Source of the DNA: Amoebidium appalachense | Taxonomy: Eukaryota; Ichthyosporea | Length of the DNA: 64,000 nucleotides | Reading direction: 5' to 3' | Assembly (NCBI GenBank): GCA_963693365.1 | Contig: CAVNZM010000006.1 | Span: 8,990,001 to 9,054,000, forward strand | Shown: positions 1-18,404 of the stretch, piece by piece | How positions within the stretch are numbered: the first letter of the stretch is position 1 | Layout of the letters: each line of letters starts with the position of its first letter | The notes under the pieces: model-generated | Seen by the model: the letters and a program-made list of their open reading frames with translations, nothing else | Database searches by the model: none | Told to the model about the DNA's origin: nothing | Translations under genes and position numbers: made by a program

Positions 1-52
1 TTTAGCAACTGAGGAAGAATCACAAGGATATACCAAAGCAACCCGGACACAC

Positions 53-96
53 ACACACACACGCACACACATACTCTCCCTCTCTCTCCCTCTCTC

Positions 97-142
<46 letters not shown>

Positions 143-454
143 GCTCTCCGAGTCTCTCTCTTTCTCTCTCAAATTTCTCTCCCTCTATTCTCTCTCTCTC
201 CCTCTCTCTCTCTCTCCTCTCCCCCCTCCCTCCCCTCACCCCCCTCTCCCCCCTCCCCTCCCCCTCGCTCTCCCTCCCTCTTCTTCCCTCTCTCTCCCTC
301 CCCTTTTCTCTCTCTCTCTCTTTAACCTATTCTCTCTCCCCCCTTCCTCCCGCACTCTTGCTCTCTCTCTTTTCTCTCCCGTTCTCTCCTCTCCTTCTTC
401 CTCTCCCTCTCCCTCTACGTCTATCTCTCTCTGTTTTCTCTCTCCCTTCCTCCC

Positions 455-486
<32 letters not shown>
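53..486. repeat. CT-rich low-complexity tract ending in poly-C
   Basis: Almost pure pyrimidine on the plus strand, mainly CT dinucleotides with C runs, ending in about 29 consecutive C before (CT)n and (TG)n resume. Confidence 0.9.
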
Positions 487-488
<2 letters not shown>

Positions 489-1068
489 TCTCTCGCTCTC
501 TCTCTGTGTGTGTGCGTGTGTGCGCGTGCGCCAATCACTCACTCATGTAGGAAGTGCACTTCCTCTGTCTCCCCCCTTTTGTCCTCCCCCCTCCCTCCCT
601 CTCCCTCCCCTTTTTGGGCCCCCCCTTTCCTCTGGGAACAATACACTGGCACGCAGCACACCCAGGAACACACTATACACTGCATCCACATACGCACAAA
701 CATATAAGACACATATGCGCACAAGCAACACGCACACAATCACCCACATTGCACAGGTACATATATTCACGAGATTCACGATATTCAAGTCGTATCCATA
801 GGCTGTAGGCCCCTTGGATGAATTGGCCCGTTCAAACCCAAAACTTGCCAGGTTTCGTTGGGGATCGAGCTCGAGGGAGGTTGGGGGAGAGAGGGGGGGG
901 GGGGGGGGGGGCTCGGAGGGGTGCATCGGATCCCCGTTATGAAATCAGTAACTTCTAATCATTTTAGTATCCGTGTAATATATTACAAGAAGATCAGTGT
1001 GGGGATTACACCACAATACAGGTAATTGTACCAGTCAGTGGCTGGGTGCATGCTCATGGCAGTTCTGT

Positions 1069-1200
<132 letters not shown>

Positions 1201-1609
1201 GACATGACGGTCCGACAAATCGGACTCGTTTCTGCATCAGGTACGTCCGCTTTTAAGCGTGTTCCGTAGGTACATATGAAATCAAAAAGGGGACTCAAGT
1301 TTGCACCCAAGTACACTGTTACTACGTCAAACTCATTCCCTTCATTGAAAAGTGGCAGATCACGGTTTACACTCAGTCATACCCCAATGGTCGATGTCGA
1401 GATTTGAAATTCACTGGTGGGCACCAAAAGATCTACAAAAGCTATATATATATATATATAAATCAGCATACATGCACATCCCTGGCTACAAAAGCAGTCC
1501 TATATTAGCTAACACAAGCGTGCATCTGCTCGTATCACATATCCAGTTGACATTCATATTACTTAGTGTACCATGCACACAATCAAAAACAGCCTAACAT
1601 GAAACATGA

Positions 1610-6402
<4,793 letters not shown>

Positions 6403-7005
6403 GACGGGAAATTGGTTCTTCGTATGAAGCAGGAAGTGTTGTGGTCCCAGCTGGAGGGAAATCCCTGTGATGTATGGGCGGAAACTCTAGCACTCTCTCA
6501 AGCAATTAACAAAGAAAAAAGAAGGAGTAAAAGGGGAAAAGCCAAACCTAAAGTTTACTACGGGGAAATTATATTTATTATAACCCAAAGACTTGCAAAA
6601 CGTGACTGACGTGTCCGACAGACAAGGGATATGTTTTTATCTCTTTTGGAATTTGGTCATCGATGGCTAAAAACTGATAAGCCAATGATATCCTTTAATA
6701 ATCATTTTTCATTGGTGTTCAAATTTGATTGGGTAAGCCGTTGGGATTCCGCGGGAGTTTCGAACGAGTACGAGTCCGACGACGTTTTTCCGGAAAAGTT
6801 TCCGACTGGTTCCCGATGGACAGGATGGTGAAGGGTAAGTTTCCGCCCCGCAACAGTTCCGCAGACCATGCTGACTCAGTGCCTAAGTCCCTGGCCTGGC
6901 GCGTCCTGCGTATTCCCTCGGCTCGCAGCTGTACAATCAAATCGACCCTGACGAAAAGCTACCGTAGTACATACGTCGTAGGGCCTCGAGAAGGATAGCC
7001 GCCTG

Positions 7006-7031
7006 GCATGATGCATATGCATGCATCATGC
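7006..7031. repeat. 26-nt palindrome
   Basis: Arms GCATGATGCAT and ATGCATCATGC are perfect reverse complements around a 4-nt centre. It could be a hairpin or a dimeric protein site in the shared upstream region. Confidence 0.7.
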
Positions 7032-8808
7032 TCGGGCCATGCGCATGTTTGGGGCCAGACGCGGGAGCCTCGTTTGCGCGGGGGGGGCCGATCATCACGG
7101 GAGCCCCTCGGTGGCCCGCCCCAGTGGGGCCCGGCTCCCCTCGGCGATGACCATTATTATACGCCCCGCGCATGCGCATGGGGGTGAGGGGGGGGAAGGG
7201 GGCGGAGGGGGGGGGGGGGGGGGGGGGGGGGGAGGGGGGGGAGGGGGGGAGGGGGGGGGGGGGGGGGGGGGGGGGGCGGGGCGGGGGCGGGGGCGAGCCT
7301 GGCGGCCCTGAAGGATTGCCAATTGAATGCAATGCACTGTGACCACTCTGCCACTCTGGGACTGGGAGTCGCCATGACGGTCGAGGGGGATTCATATGAG
7401 GGAAGGGGTGACGAGTTAGTGGGCGCCCATCTAGATTGTTACCTAATATAGCAGCATCTGTTACATATCTGGTATTATCTAGCCTTTTACCATTGGATAA
7501 CGGTAGGCATTATCTGGTAAGATCTTTTTATCACGCGAATAATTGGATGAAAAGGACCACTGAACCGTTTGGCGCGCACTGCACCGCACATACCTGTCTG
7601 ACGAACCCAAGCACATACACATGTGAAAACAAGGGTGGAAAAGGCACACTTGTACTCAGTGCTTGGATGGTTGGGCTTGCACGGTACTGTTATGTTAGGC
7701 GTCTTTATTATTAGAAGCGTGTGCGAGGACAGGTACCGCCCGCTCTTCTTTACATAATGCATATTACCATCGCCATTGTATAAAGTTTTTTTTGTACATG
7801 GGCGGTTAAACCTTCCCACGACCTCAGGTCATGTTTCTTTGCTTGTGCAAGTGCAGGTTGCTTTTTCATATTGTTCTTCGCAAGGTGTAGACTCCAATAG
7901 CTGGTGAACCCTGATAATTATGGTTGCGCGCTCTTTCTGACTATTTGTGATTTTTTCCGTCGTTTGTTCTGAGGTTTCCAGCTCTATAAGAACTCGAACA
8001 ATCGCACTTTGTTCGCTGCTTTTTATAGGTTTTACGGCGGTGGCGCGGTCCTTTTTTGGATATGAGCACGGAAGGAAGGGTTAGTCTTTGGAGGCCCTGC
8101 ACCCCCGTGTGTGTGCCCTCGTCACGAGAGCAAACGGGAAAGTGCTTGACGCCACACATGCGCAAGCATCCTCTGGGTACCAAGCCACACTTATAATGGT
8201 ACTTGCTGTGTGGGTTCTCATGATATCAGGGGCTTTGTGTGGGAAAAGGCCCAACAGTATGTCTAACAGTGCAAATGCATGCCCTTTCATTATACGATCG
8301 CTCACAACGGCTCCAGTATAATCTAAATGCCTTGGTTGTTCCTTTTTCTTCCGTGGATTTTGTGCTGGGGGGAATGTGCTGTGTAGAACCGGTCACAAAC
8401 CACACCACACATACACGGACGTGAAAGTTGTCTGCTATGTGCGACACTCAGCAGCAGTTTTGTCCAACGAAGTTGGTTCCAAGCGTTTTTTGTGCTAAAA
8501 TTAGGGGCTCGGGAAATGGTTTCAAATCTCCGACTGTGAATCATGAACAATTCTTTGTCCGGAAAGGGGAGGGGAAAAAAAAAAAAAAAGTTGGGGAGGT
8601 AGGAGGGTGGGGTGGGGGGGGGGGGGGGGGGGGGGGGGGGGGAGGGGGGGGGGGGGGAGGGAGGATGAGGGTGGGGGGGGGGGGGGGGGAGGGGAGGGAT
8701 GTGTGGGATTTGTGGTTGCTTTTGGTTTTGAACACGCTAAAAATTTCAGCATTACCAGACACTAAAGCCCGTGAAAACTAATTTATACTTGTGCCACGCA
8801 CTCCCTGC

Positions 8809-8812
<4 letters not shown>

Positions 8813-8893
<81 letters not shown>
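8813..8893. repeat. (AC)n microsatellite
   Basis: About 40 AC units, followed by imperfect ACGT/ACAT-type repeats up to the first recognised exon of copy A at 9039. Confidence 0.95.
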
Positions 8894-8896
<3 letters not shown>

Positions 8897-9038
8897 CAAG
8901 CCCACATACATATATACGTCCACATACACATACACGTTGAGGTACACTCCACATTAATGTTCATGTACACGTACACGTACACTTACACTCACACTTACGC
9001 TTCCACTTACATTTACACGTACACGTATACACAAACAG

Positions 9039-9177
9039 CCGCCGCGCAACCACCCCAAGCAGAGTCTTCTGCCTGCAGCCATAGCCAGTGGCAATACGGC
9101 CCTGGTTCGTGACTTGCTCAAGGCAGGTGTTCCGCTTACAAGCACATACCAGGTGAGATTCCCCCTGCTCCCCCCCT

Positions 9178-9208
<31 letters not shown>

Positions 9209-10155
9209 CCCGACCCTGCCCTTTTTTTTACCCCTCGGCCCTTTGTTTGCTGGCCTCTTTCTACCTCTAGCCCTTTTAAGTTATTAACAGCCAACCACAT
9301 TATCTATGTGCTTTGTAACCAACCAACCAACCAACCCCCCCTCCCCCCCTTTGGGTGCCGTCCCTTTCTCTCCTTCCGGGTTTAATGCTTTTTTGCATCC
9401 CCCTGTATCAAAGGACGTAGGGGTGGATCTTCGCTTGTGCTGCTGGTGAGGGTGGTGCTTGGCGTGCGCACGCGTGTGTGGGTGTGGGTGTTGGTGTGGG
9501 TGGGTATTGGGGGGCGGGGGGGCGGGAGGGGAGGGGGGAGGGAGTATGTAGAAGGGAAGAACGGCAAAGGCGGCACACCGGGGCAGACCTCCGGAAACAC
9601 GATTCACATATCTTTATGGCCTGTGCGCACATGGTCATTGTTAGTGTGTCCTTATTTGTCTGTGCCCACTTTTTCACTTTGCAGGATGGCAAGACGGCGC
9701 TTCATCTTGCTGTGGAGGCAGGCCAGATGGAGGTCGCTACCCTGCTGATCGACCTTGGGGCCCCCATCTATGCCGTATCGAAGGTGATAACCGGCTATCC
9801 CCCCCTTCCTCCCCCTCCTTCGTGCCCCCTTTTTTTTAATTTTTCGATTGAAATCGGGGCCTCCGTTTATGCCGTCTCCAAGGTGGACATCGACTCCCCC
9901 CCCACTCCCCCCCCCCCCCCCCCCCCCCCCGCGTTATTCTTCTGCTTAATGTCTTTCATTTTTCCAGTGTTTTCCCCACTGTCAACCGACAATGAGGCAT
10001 CAAGAGTGTCTTATTCCTTTTTTAACCTTTAAGCCTTCTGACCTACCCAAGTTGGTAAACTGCAAGTCTGCACACTACCCTCTTTGCCCAATTCATCCGC
10101 TCATGGTCACGAAGATGTGCCCCGTATCTCCCTGACCTCTCTCTCTCTCTCTTCT

Positions 10156-10192
<37 letters not shown>

Positions 10193-10949
10193 GTTGGGCA
10201 GCTACAGCGCGCTGCACATGGCGGTAGACCAGGGCAACAGGGACATGGCTGCCCTGCTGCTGGCCAGAGGGGCAGCAGTCAACCAGCAGGCCAGGGTAGG
10301 CACTGTGTTCACTGTGCGGCCTACTATGATTCTCTTGCATTGCATTTTCTCTTTGTGCGAGATCTCGGTTCACCGCTTTTTCGATTAGCTTGTCCCGTGT
10401 GTTCTGGTGTTCATAGTTGGTGTAATGGCGTCTCTCTCTGCCTGCACTTCTGTGTGCCTCCCCCCTCCCCCCCCCCCCCCCTCTTAGTTCCTAGCTTCCT
10501 TGCCTTCCCTCCCTGCTTCGTCTCTTCTCACGCCCCTCTCCTCTCTTTTCTCCTACCTTCCCTCCCACCTCCAACACTTACCCACCAATCCCTTACCCCC
10601 AGCCTTGCCGCCCTACCTTGTGCTCTTGGTTTACCATCACATTATCCCCTCCCTCCCCCCTCCCCCTCTCCACCCCACCCCAACCCCCACCCCACCCCAA
10701 TCAAAAAACCATTATTCACGCCAAACTCCACACACACACACACAAAAACACCCGCACACAGCCTCACACATGCACATGTGCACACAAACACACACACCAC
10801 AGGCACACACACACACACACACATATACACACGCGCGTGCACACACACACACACACACACATGCGCGTGCACACAAACCCATTCACGCATACACAAACAC
10901 ATAAAAACACACACGCGCGGCCACTAGGGAGCCCCTACGTGTGCACATG

Positions 10950-10997
<48 letters not shown>

Positions 10998-11334
10998 CAC
11001 ACACACACACACAGCCCGTATTACCCTCGCTTTCCGGCTTCTTCCTCTTTACGCGTTCCCCCTTTTCCTATACCCTATCACCACCATTTTTTTTTTCCAA
11101 CTTCACTTACACCCACTGTCCTACCATATCTTTAGGTCTTTATAAATTAGAGCAGTGTAGTTTTAGTGTTTTTACTAACTCTGTGTTTATAGGGCACCAA
11201 GACACCCCTCCACATTGCCAGTGAGAAGGGGGACAAGGAGATGGTTAGGCTGCTGCTCAAGCACGGTGCCCTGGTGCATATGCTGGACACGGTCTGTCCT
11301 CCTTACCCCCCCCCCCCCCCCCCCTCTCCCTCCC

Positions 11335-11365
<31 letters not shown>

Positions 11366-11597
11366 AACCAACCCCCCCCCCCCCCCCCCGCCCTCCCCAC
11401 ACACACATACACACGCACACACACTCACTCACTCACTCACTCACTCACTCACTCACTCACTCACTCGCTCGCTCACTTGCTCACTCACTCACTCACTCAC
11501 TCACTCACTCACTCACTCACTCTGTATGCATGCGTTGTGTGTGGGCGTGCCTTGTTTTGCGTCTGTACCCCCGCCTCCCCCCCCCCCCCCCCCCAGA

Positions 11598-11691
<94 letters not shown>

Positions 11692-11827
11692 ACACACACA
11701 CGCACATACACACACTGTAGTGCATGCTTTGTGTGTGGGTGTGGCTTGTTTTGCATGTCTGGATGACCTTTCGCTAGGTGACCTTTTCATTGTGGATTTG
11801 TACCTCGTGCTGCGCACCACTTTCCAG

Positions 11828-11880
<53 letters not shown>

Positions 11881-13122
11881 ACCGGTGACAAGAAAAGTAA
11901 AGAAATGGCAAAGACTGCCGAGACGGAGACTTAAACTCAGCAAACACACAAGTCACTTCCACACCTGTGCGCTTGCTTACTGAGGGAAACGTGGCAAGGC
12001 TACAACATACGATTAGAGGAAGAGAGAAAAGGGAGGGGGACGGGGGGAAGGGAGGGGGGGGAGGGGGGGGGGGAGGGGGGAACATTCAAGAAACATCTGT
12101 TTCAAGCAAATTGGGGTGCAGGGGGGGGAGGGGGGGAGCATTTTTGAACGAACGGGGGAGAGAGACTTTGCTTCTTGTGAACTCTTGTGCTTGCATCTGC
12201 ACCTGTAATACAGAGAAAGTTCACCGGGCACCCGGAGAGGAGGGGGGGAGGGGGGAGTGTGGGCAAGGCGGGGGGGGGGGGGGGGGGGGAGGACATCACC
12301 ACACAGGCAATTTGTCCGTTTCTTCGGTTTTAGATGGAGAATAATTTTGCTGACGGTGTGTGTGTGTGAGCAGCAGAAGAACAGCCCCTACTACATGATG
12401 AAGGACAGTGCGGACCTGCACGAGGTTATGGCCAATCTCAAGTTCACAGACACCGTGAGTCTTGAACCCCCCTCCCCCCTTCCCATAAAAAAAGTATTAT
12501 GGACACTCTTACTTTCACTCTCTCGGACCCTCTGTCTGCCTCCACTCCCCCCCCTCCCCCCTTTCCCCCCTTCCCCTTCTCCCCCCCCCCCCCCCCCCCC
12601 CCCCCCCACCCCACCCCGGGGACTCTCCCTCCCCTCGCGACCACCCAGAGATATGCACGAGTGCGTTCACTGACACACACACATCTTTTTTGACGTATGT
12701 GCAAGGAGAGTCAAAAGGTGTGGGAGCTTCCCTGCTCTTTTCTTGATTTGTCACCATTGTTTGCTTTTCTCCTCGTTTTCTCCCCTCCCCCCCCCCCCCC
12801 CCCCCCTCCCCCCGCCAGTTATAAACCTCTGCCCAGTCCAGTAAAAGCAGGTCTTAACTCTCCTGCCGTTCTGTCTATACCCTGCCTCCCCTCCTCGTCC
12901 CAATAATAATAATAATAATAATAATAACAACAACAACAACATACACCTGGGGCCACCCAACCCGGTATCTTCCATCCCTTTATTCCCCTGGTACTTCACA
13001 TGCAAGGAACACACTGGAAATCGAGCCAACACGATTGATAGTTTTTCTGGCTTTGTTCCCCCCTCCTCCCCCCCCCCCCCCCCCCCCCCCCCCCCCTGCC
13101 CCTCTTCACCCCAACACACGTG

Positions 13123-13197
<75 letters not shown>

Positions 13198-16100
13198 GCC
13201 TTGAGTATGTGGAGAAAGCCGCCAGCCCTAGCCCCAGAAAAGCCGCAACCACCCCTGTCAAGGTGTGTTGCTTTGCCGTGTGTAGGGGTAGGCGTGGGTG
13301 GCGCAATCGGTCATGCATACAGGATTAAGATTATTGGCATCATAGGTTGTTGTGACTTGCCATGTGTGCAAGTGGGGCTTCCCCCCCCCCCCCCTGGAGA
13401 TGGGCTCTTCTTATGTACTGATGATGAACTCTTTTGCGTGGGTCTCAAAATCTGCATCGTGTTGAATGAGTGTGAATGTGTACTTCGAACTCCACCCTCC
13501 CCTCTCCCCCCCCCCCCCCCCCTCCCCCTACCTTTCCACCCACCTACCCTTGTGCTGATGACGAGAAAGGAAGGCGTGCTCACCATTGTGCTTGCACGCA
13601 CACATCCCACTAATCCACCTTTTCATTCATGCACACTCCGCAAAGGCGCGTGCGCGCCACACACACAGACACACACCCACACATGCACATGCACACGCGC
13701 ACACGCCCACGCACGCACGCACAGCACACTCACATACTCACGCACTCTCTCTCTTACACTCACACTCACACCTCCCCCCCTCCCCCCTCCCCCCCTCTAA
13801 CACCCTGCTTAATGCACACATAGCCACACTCACCAACATACTTACACACTCATACTCACACACAAAAACATACAGGTTGCACCATCCAGGCCCACATCTA
13901 CCTCTGGCCCCAGCCATGGCCTGCTTACACCCCCACCCAGTGGTGGGCTGGCGCCTGGCCCCAGCGACAGCATGCCCGTAGACTACTTCCACGTGCGCCA
14001 CTCCACACAGCCCACACAGTCTAGGGAGATTGTGCTGATCGACTGCGTGGACGCTAGGCTGACGGTGGGTGCTTTCCTTCCCTCCTTCCGCCTTTTGTGT
14101 TACTTTCGCTCCCTTTTTTTCCTTCCCCTAAACGGAAGAGGGGGGGGGGGGGGGGGGGGGGGGGTCAGAGTGCGTGGAGTAGTAGTAAGTGCATGAGAAT
14201 GGGTTTAGGAAGGTTGGTGGTTTTAACAGGTAATGATGGGGGTTGTTGCTAGAGAGGTGTGAGGTCGTGGGTGCCTGCCGAGGGGGGGGAGGGGGTGGGG
14301 GGAGGGGGGGGGGGGAGGGGGGGGGGGGGGGGGGAGGTGGGGAGGGGAGGAAGGGGGGCGGGGGGAGAGGGGAATATTTGGGATTACTATGTGGCATCGG
14401 ATGGATACACAGCAACCAAACGTATTGTTGTGTGGCCCAGCTAATACGTAGTTGTTGCCTTTACGATCACGATGGCATTATGAGCCACTGCTGCTATCCT
14501 TGAATTGCATCTGACCGATCCCAATCATTTATTCGTTTTTTAGTTTCGTGTAAGTGTGTGTGTGTTCTTTCTTTCGTGCATGTTTTTTGTGTGTTTGTGT
14601 GTGCCTCTATACCTACGTGTGTTTGGCCGTGCTTGCGTGTGTGTTACTGATTGCGTGTGTCCCATCACATTCTAGAAACATCCGCTAACCCCAGCACGTG
14701 CACACACAGGAAGCCATCGAGCACATCAGCCGTTGGCACGTGATTGCACTGGATGCAGAGGGGTTCACCCAGCAGGGCCCGGCCCTGCTTCAGATTGCAG
14801 TGGAGGGGGACGGGCGCCACCACCCGTACAGGCAGGTGGGGGTGATGTACGTGTACCTGTTCGATCTGCTGTGCCCGGCACACACGGTCATCATGTCGTC
14901 ACTGGCATTCATCCTGGCCCGACCCGAAATCATCAAGGTGGTGCACGACCTGCACCAGGACTCGTGGCAGCTGTACAAGACATATGGTGTGTACCTGCGC
15001 AGCGTGTTTGACACACAGCTAGCAAACGAGTTTCTTACGGGGGAGATGTTTGGTGGGCTTGGTGTTGTAGTTGAGAGGTATGGGGATGGCAAGCACACGA
15101 GCAAGCACCGCACCAAGAAGGCTATGGCCGAGGACCCCCTGTTGTGGCACCGTCGGCCACTAGACCGTGAGAGGCAGTGCTATGCTGCTGACGATGTGGC
15201 GCTGCTCCTGCGGGCATTCCCCGTCGTCTGGGACTACCTGGGTCCCGTATATGCCACTGCCATACTGCAGGTACCAGCAACCCTTCCCCTCACCCCCCCC
15301 CTCCCCTCCCCCCCCCCCCCCTCCCCCCCTCCCCCTACACGCACACACACACACACACACACAAACACGCACGCACACACACACGCACACACACACACAC
15401 ACACACGCACAGCTCCTTTCCCCATTGCTACTATTCAAGCACTAAGAAAGGCTGTGTGATTGGTGGTGAGAAGCCAGAAGGGGCCCCATTTCTTCCCGCA
15501 GGGGGGGGGGGGGGGGGGGGGGTAATGCACGGAAGACTGTCTCAACTTCATGCTGATGTTCTTAGTGATGGAAGCAGCCCTTAAGGTTGGGATTCCTTGT
15601 GACCGACCCAAACTGCAATTTATGACACTAACACGTGCACGTGCAGGCATCGCAGATCCGCTGTGACCGTGCAGCCGGCAGCACCGACCAGACCGTCAAC
15701 CGTCGGCCCATTGCCTACCGTGGGCCCACCCGTGCCCTGTGCAGTCTGGAGCTATCGGTTTCTATGGGCTTCTACTGCCTCTACCCCCGACCCCTGCACA
15801 GTGAACGTGTGCCCGATGACATCCTCGCCTACCTACCCCACGCCTTTTCCGATCGCCTACGCCAACATGCACATATCGGGTACTTGCACGAGGTTACACT
15901 CGACTTGGGCCGGCCCCCCGTCGCGGTGTTTTCGCTCGTTGGTGGTGGGACGGAGACGGCGCTACTTGGGACGGATATGGTTAAAGTGTTCACGCAGCAG
16001 CACCTAGACCTGATACTGTCCTGGCTCACCCCCCATCTGGGCCCGGATAACCGGGCCGCTCTCGACGGGTCGCTGCATAGCATCAGCTGCATGCGCAACA

Positions 16101-17063
16101 AAAAAGGAAAGATTTACGGCTTGACCATCCGTGTGGGTCGGCCCGTGTTCGGCGCTGCGGAAATGCTTACGGACATTTTGTTTGACGGCGAGAAATCAGT
16201 GCTGATTGTCGGTGCTGCGGGCACGGGTAAGACAACGGTTGCACGTGACGCGGCACGTGTGATTTCCCAGCGGTTTCCCAACGTTTGCGTCGTCGACACG
16301 TGGAGCAAAATCTGCGGTGCAGGCAATATCCCTCATTGGTCGGTGGGGTGGGCTCGGCCCATGATGGTTGATGACGTGGAGCGTCAGCCTGAAATTCTAC
16401 GCGAGTGCTACCGAAATCACATGCCAGGGGCTGTGGTAGTCGATCAGGTGTATCGGTATGAGGATGCAGAGGCACTGAATGAACTGGGCAAGTACCGTGT
16501 GCCCTTGGTGGCTGGGGCCCAGGGGACGTTCCGAGAGTTGGTGTCCAACATGCATCTGAATGGCCTGCTGGGGGTGGTGGCGGCATCCCCACACATCACA
16601 CTGGAGCCTAGTGTCAACGACCCAAAGAGGGTATGCATCTAACCCATTCCTGTGTCTCCCCCCATCCGCCCCCTCTCTTGCTGCTCCCTAATTCCACCCA
16701 CCCCCCCACCCCCCCCACCCCCCCACACATACACACCCATATAAGCTCAAGAACAGGCACGCGCACATGCACATGCACATGCGCACATGCTCGGTCACAT
16801 ACACTCACAGTCACACACCACACTCATGCACCCACGCACGCACACGTACTCGTATCACACACACACTCGACACACACACACACACACATTGAAACCCTTT
16901 TGCTGGCACACCCTCTCCATCTCGTCCACCTCGATATGCTTGTGTATTCCTTTCTCTCCCTACCTTTGCACACTAAATGGGTCTTCCCCTTGTGCACGTG
17001 CTTTCTTTGTCGTTCTGTGTACGAAGTCTGGTTGTGTTGCCGGTTTGAACCCCAGGCTCCGCC

Positions 17064-17115
<52 letters not shown>

Positions 17116-17793
17116 ACGCACTACCACAATCACCACCTCCACCATCACCTTCACCACCTCATCCGACCCTCCAGAAACCTCCCGTCCCTCCCGACTCGCA
17201 CCCAAGCGCACACCTCCAACTCCCCCCCCCCCCCCCCCCCTCTCCCCTGGGCCCCCCCTGAGGATGGGCTCTGCTTATTATGCATACTCTTTATGTATGG
17301 CTTGCATCATCTGTTATCCGTTTGTTCTTGTGTACTTCGTACTTTTTGACGCATTCAAACCCCCCCCCCCCCCGCTCTCCCCCTCTCGTCCTCCTCCCTC
17401 CCCTCCGCTCCCGTCTCCCTCCCTCCCACCCACCCACCCATCCTTCCCCACCTCCACCCACCCCGCTTCCACCTCCCTCCCTTTCTATATATCTGTTTCC
17501 ATCGTTCTATTCAGCTTTCTCTGTTAACCCACCCACCCATCCCACAGTGCCTACGTCGTACGGCCTACCCCGTCTTCAACACAATAGTGGAGCTCAATCC
17601 CAGGTCCTTCGACCAGTGGCGGGTGATTACCGACGTTGCACGTGCGGTGGATGATATATTGGCTGGCAGGCCTTATCGGGCCCAGATCAGGGAGAGGTGC
17701 CCCGAATCGGGTCAGGTTACGGTTCGGCTCGTGAGTGTGGAGGAGGATGAGGATGCACCCCCTGTGCGTGTGGTGCTTCCAACTGTGAAGTAG
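9039..17793 (+). CDS. Ankyrin-repeat / DEDD 3'-5' exonuclease / SpoIIIAA-type ATPase protein, copy A
   Basis: Ten exons were found: 9039-9152, 9685-9783, 10191-10295, 11193-11291, 12374-12454, 13197-13262, 13876-14064, 14710-15270, 15647-16630, 17548-17793. All internal junctions are phase 0 and give about 847 residues ending in TAG at 17791. An ATG was not located, so the 5' end is incomplete. Exons 1-4 are ankyrin repeats of 33-38 residues, for example [14 protein letters not shown] and [14 protein letters not shown]. Exons 5-7 are a linker rich in Pro/Ser that ends in REIVLIDC. Exon 8 is an EXD1/Egalitarian-type exonuclease, exon 9 an ATPase, and exon 10 a small C-terminal domain with [10 protein letters not shown]. 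Ankyrin repeats normally bind proteins and the other two domains act on nucleic acids, so an RNA or DNA processing factor recruited by protein contacts is likely. That role is inference. Copy B starts about 11 kb downstream. Confidence 0.82.
9847..9882 (+). pseudogene. Decayed duplicate of the end of an ankyrin exon with a second splice donor
   Basis: This fragment reads [12 protein letters not shown] followed by GTGGAC. It matches the end of the preceding exon ([12 protein letters not shown], ending 9783). It ends exactly 99 nt downstream, the length of that exon. The frame stays open between the two donors, so use of the second donor would add 33 residues. Confidence 0.6.
14710..15270 (+). 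CDS. Exonuclease exon of copy A (DEDD, EXD1/Egalitarian type)
   Basis: One 561-nt phase 0 exon encodes 187 residues with a full DEDD exonuclease signature. Exo I is LDAEGF (Asp and Glu), Exo II is VHDLHQDSW followed by [10 protein letters not shown], and Exo III is YAADDVALL. The spacing and the VFDTQ block are typical of the EXD1/Egalitarian branch. All expected metal-binding acids are present, so it should be active as a 3'-5' exonuclease, or bind RNA as some relatives do. The paralogous exon in copy B has the same length. Confidence 0.85.
15647..16630 (+). CDS. ATPase exon of copy A (SpoIIIAA/Ycf45-type P-loop), Walker B Glu replaced by Gln
   Basis: One 984-nt phase 0 exon encodes 328 residues. 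The order [33 protein letters not shown], then P-loop GAAGTGKTT (16211-16237) follows the SpoIIIAA/Ycf45 family known from bacterial sporulation proteins, plastid Ycf45 and plant R3H-associated proteins. The second acidic motif reads VVVDQV (Asp 16442-16444, Gln 16445-16447), where copy B has IVIDEI. Substituting the catalytic Glu normally lets ATP bind but slows hydrolysis, so this copy may be a nucleotide-locked or regulatory form. Confidence 0.8.
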
Positions 17794-17941
17794 TGGTGGG
17801 GAATATGGAAGGTTGGATATAATGGATAGATTTGCAGAGGATGGTGGTGTGATGGTGGTGGCGGTGTTGGTAAATGTTTCTGGATAGTTTGTTACTGTCT
17901 TCTGACAGTGGTGATTGGTTTTTGTGTCACGTAGCTCCTTT

Positions 17942-17958
17942 TCTGACATATATATATA

Positions 17959-18003
<45 letters not shown>
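17942..18003. repeat. (AT)n microsatellite
   Basis: Alternating AT over about 60 bp, the only long AT array in the window. Confidence 0.95.
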
Positions 18004-18004
<1 letters not shown>

Positions 18005-18075
18005 CTAGATTTTTGGTAGTACGAGCCTGACTAAACAACGGGTTTTCTTCAGGGCCGGGAGGGGTGTGTGTGTGT

Positions 18076-18113
<38 letters not shown>

Positions 18114-18336
18114 AAATGATGGTGGTGTCTAGGATGGTTTACGCGCAATCTTTGAGCTATCACGTTCTGTCTACATGGTTGTTGTGGCTGGATCAAAAAC
18201 TTGAAAACCTAGGTTTTGGGTGTGGTTTCATTGTCCTTTGCTTTGCCTTGGCATGGTGTTGGAATGTTGCCTTAGGCCCCGATGTCAATTGTGCAGTATT
18301 ATGACTGCATACGCGCGCACACCTGAGATAATCCAA

Positions 18337-18404
<68 letters not shown>

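Larger units (their letters stand above)
6403..9038. other. Divergent intergenic region between the coiled-coil gene and ankyrin-exonuclease copy A
   Basis: No coding feature is supported. It should hold the promoters of both flanking genes and any 5' exon of copy A, which I could not place. Contents: ordinary sequence at 6403-7000, a 26-nt palindrome at 7006-7031, GC-rich and G-run sequence at 7060-7300, ordinary sequence at 7320-8560, A- and G-runs at 8575-8700, and (AC)n at 8813-8893. Confidence 0.6.

Noticed and set aside
7060-7320. GC-rich segment as a possible coding exon or CpG-island promoter
   Set aside because: Open frames come from G runs only. A promoter role is possible but nothing specific supports it.
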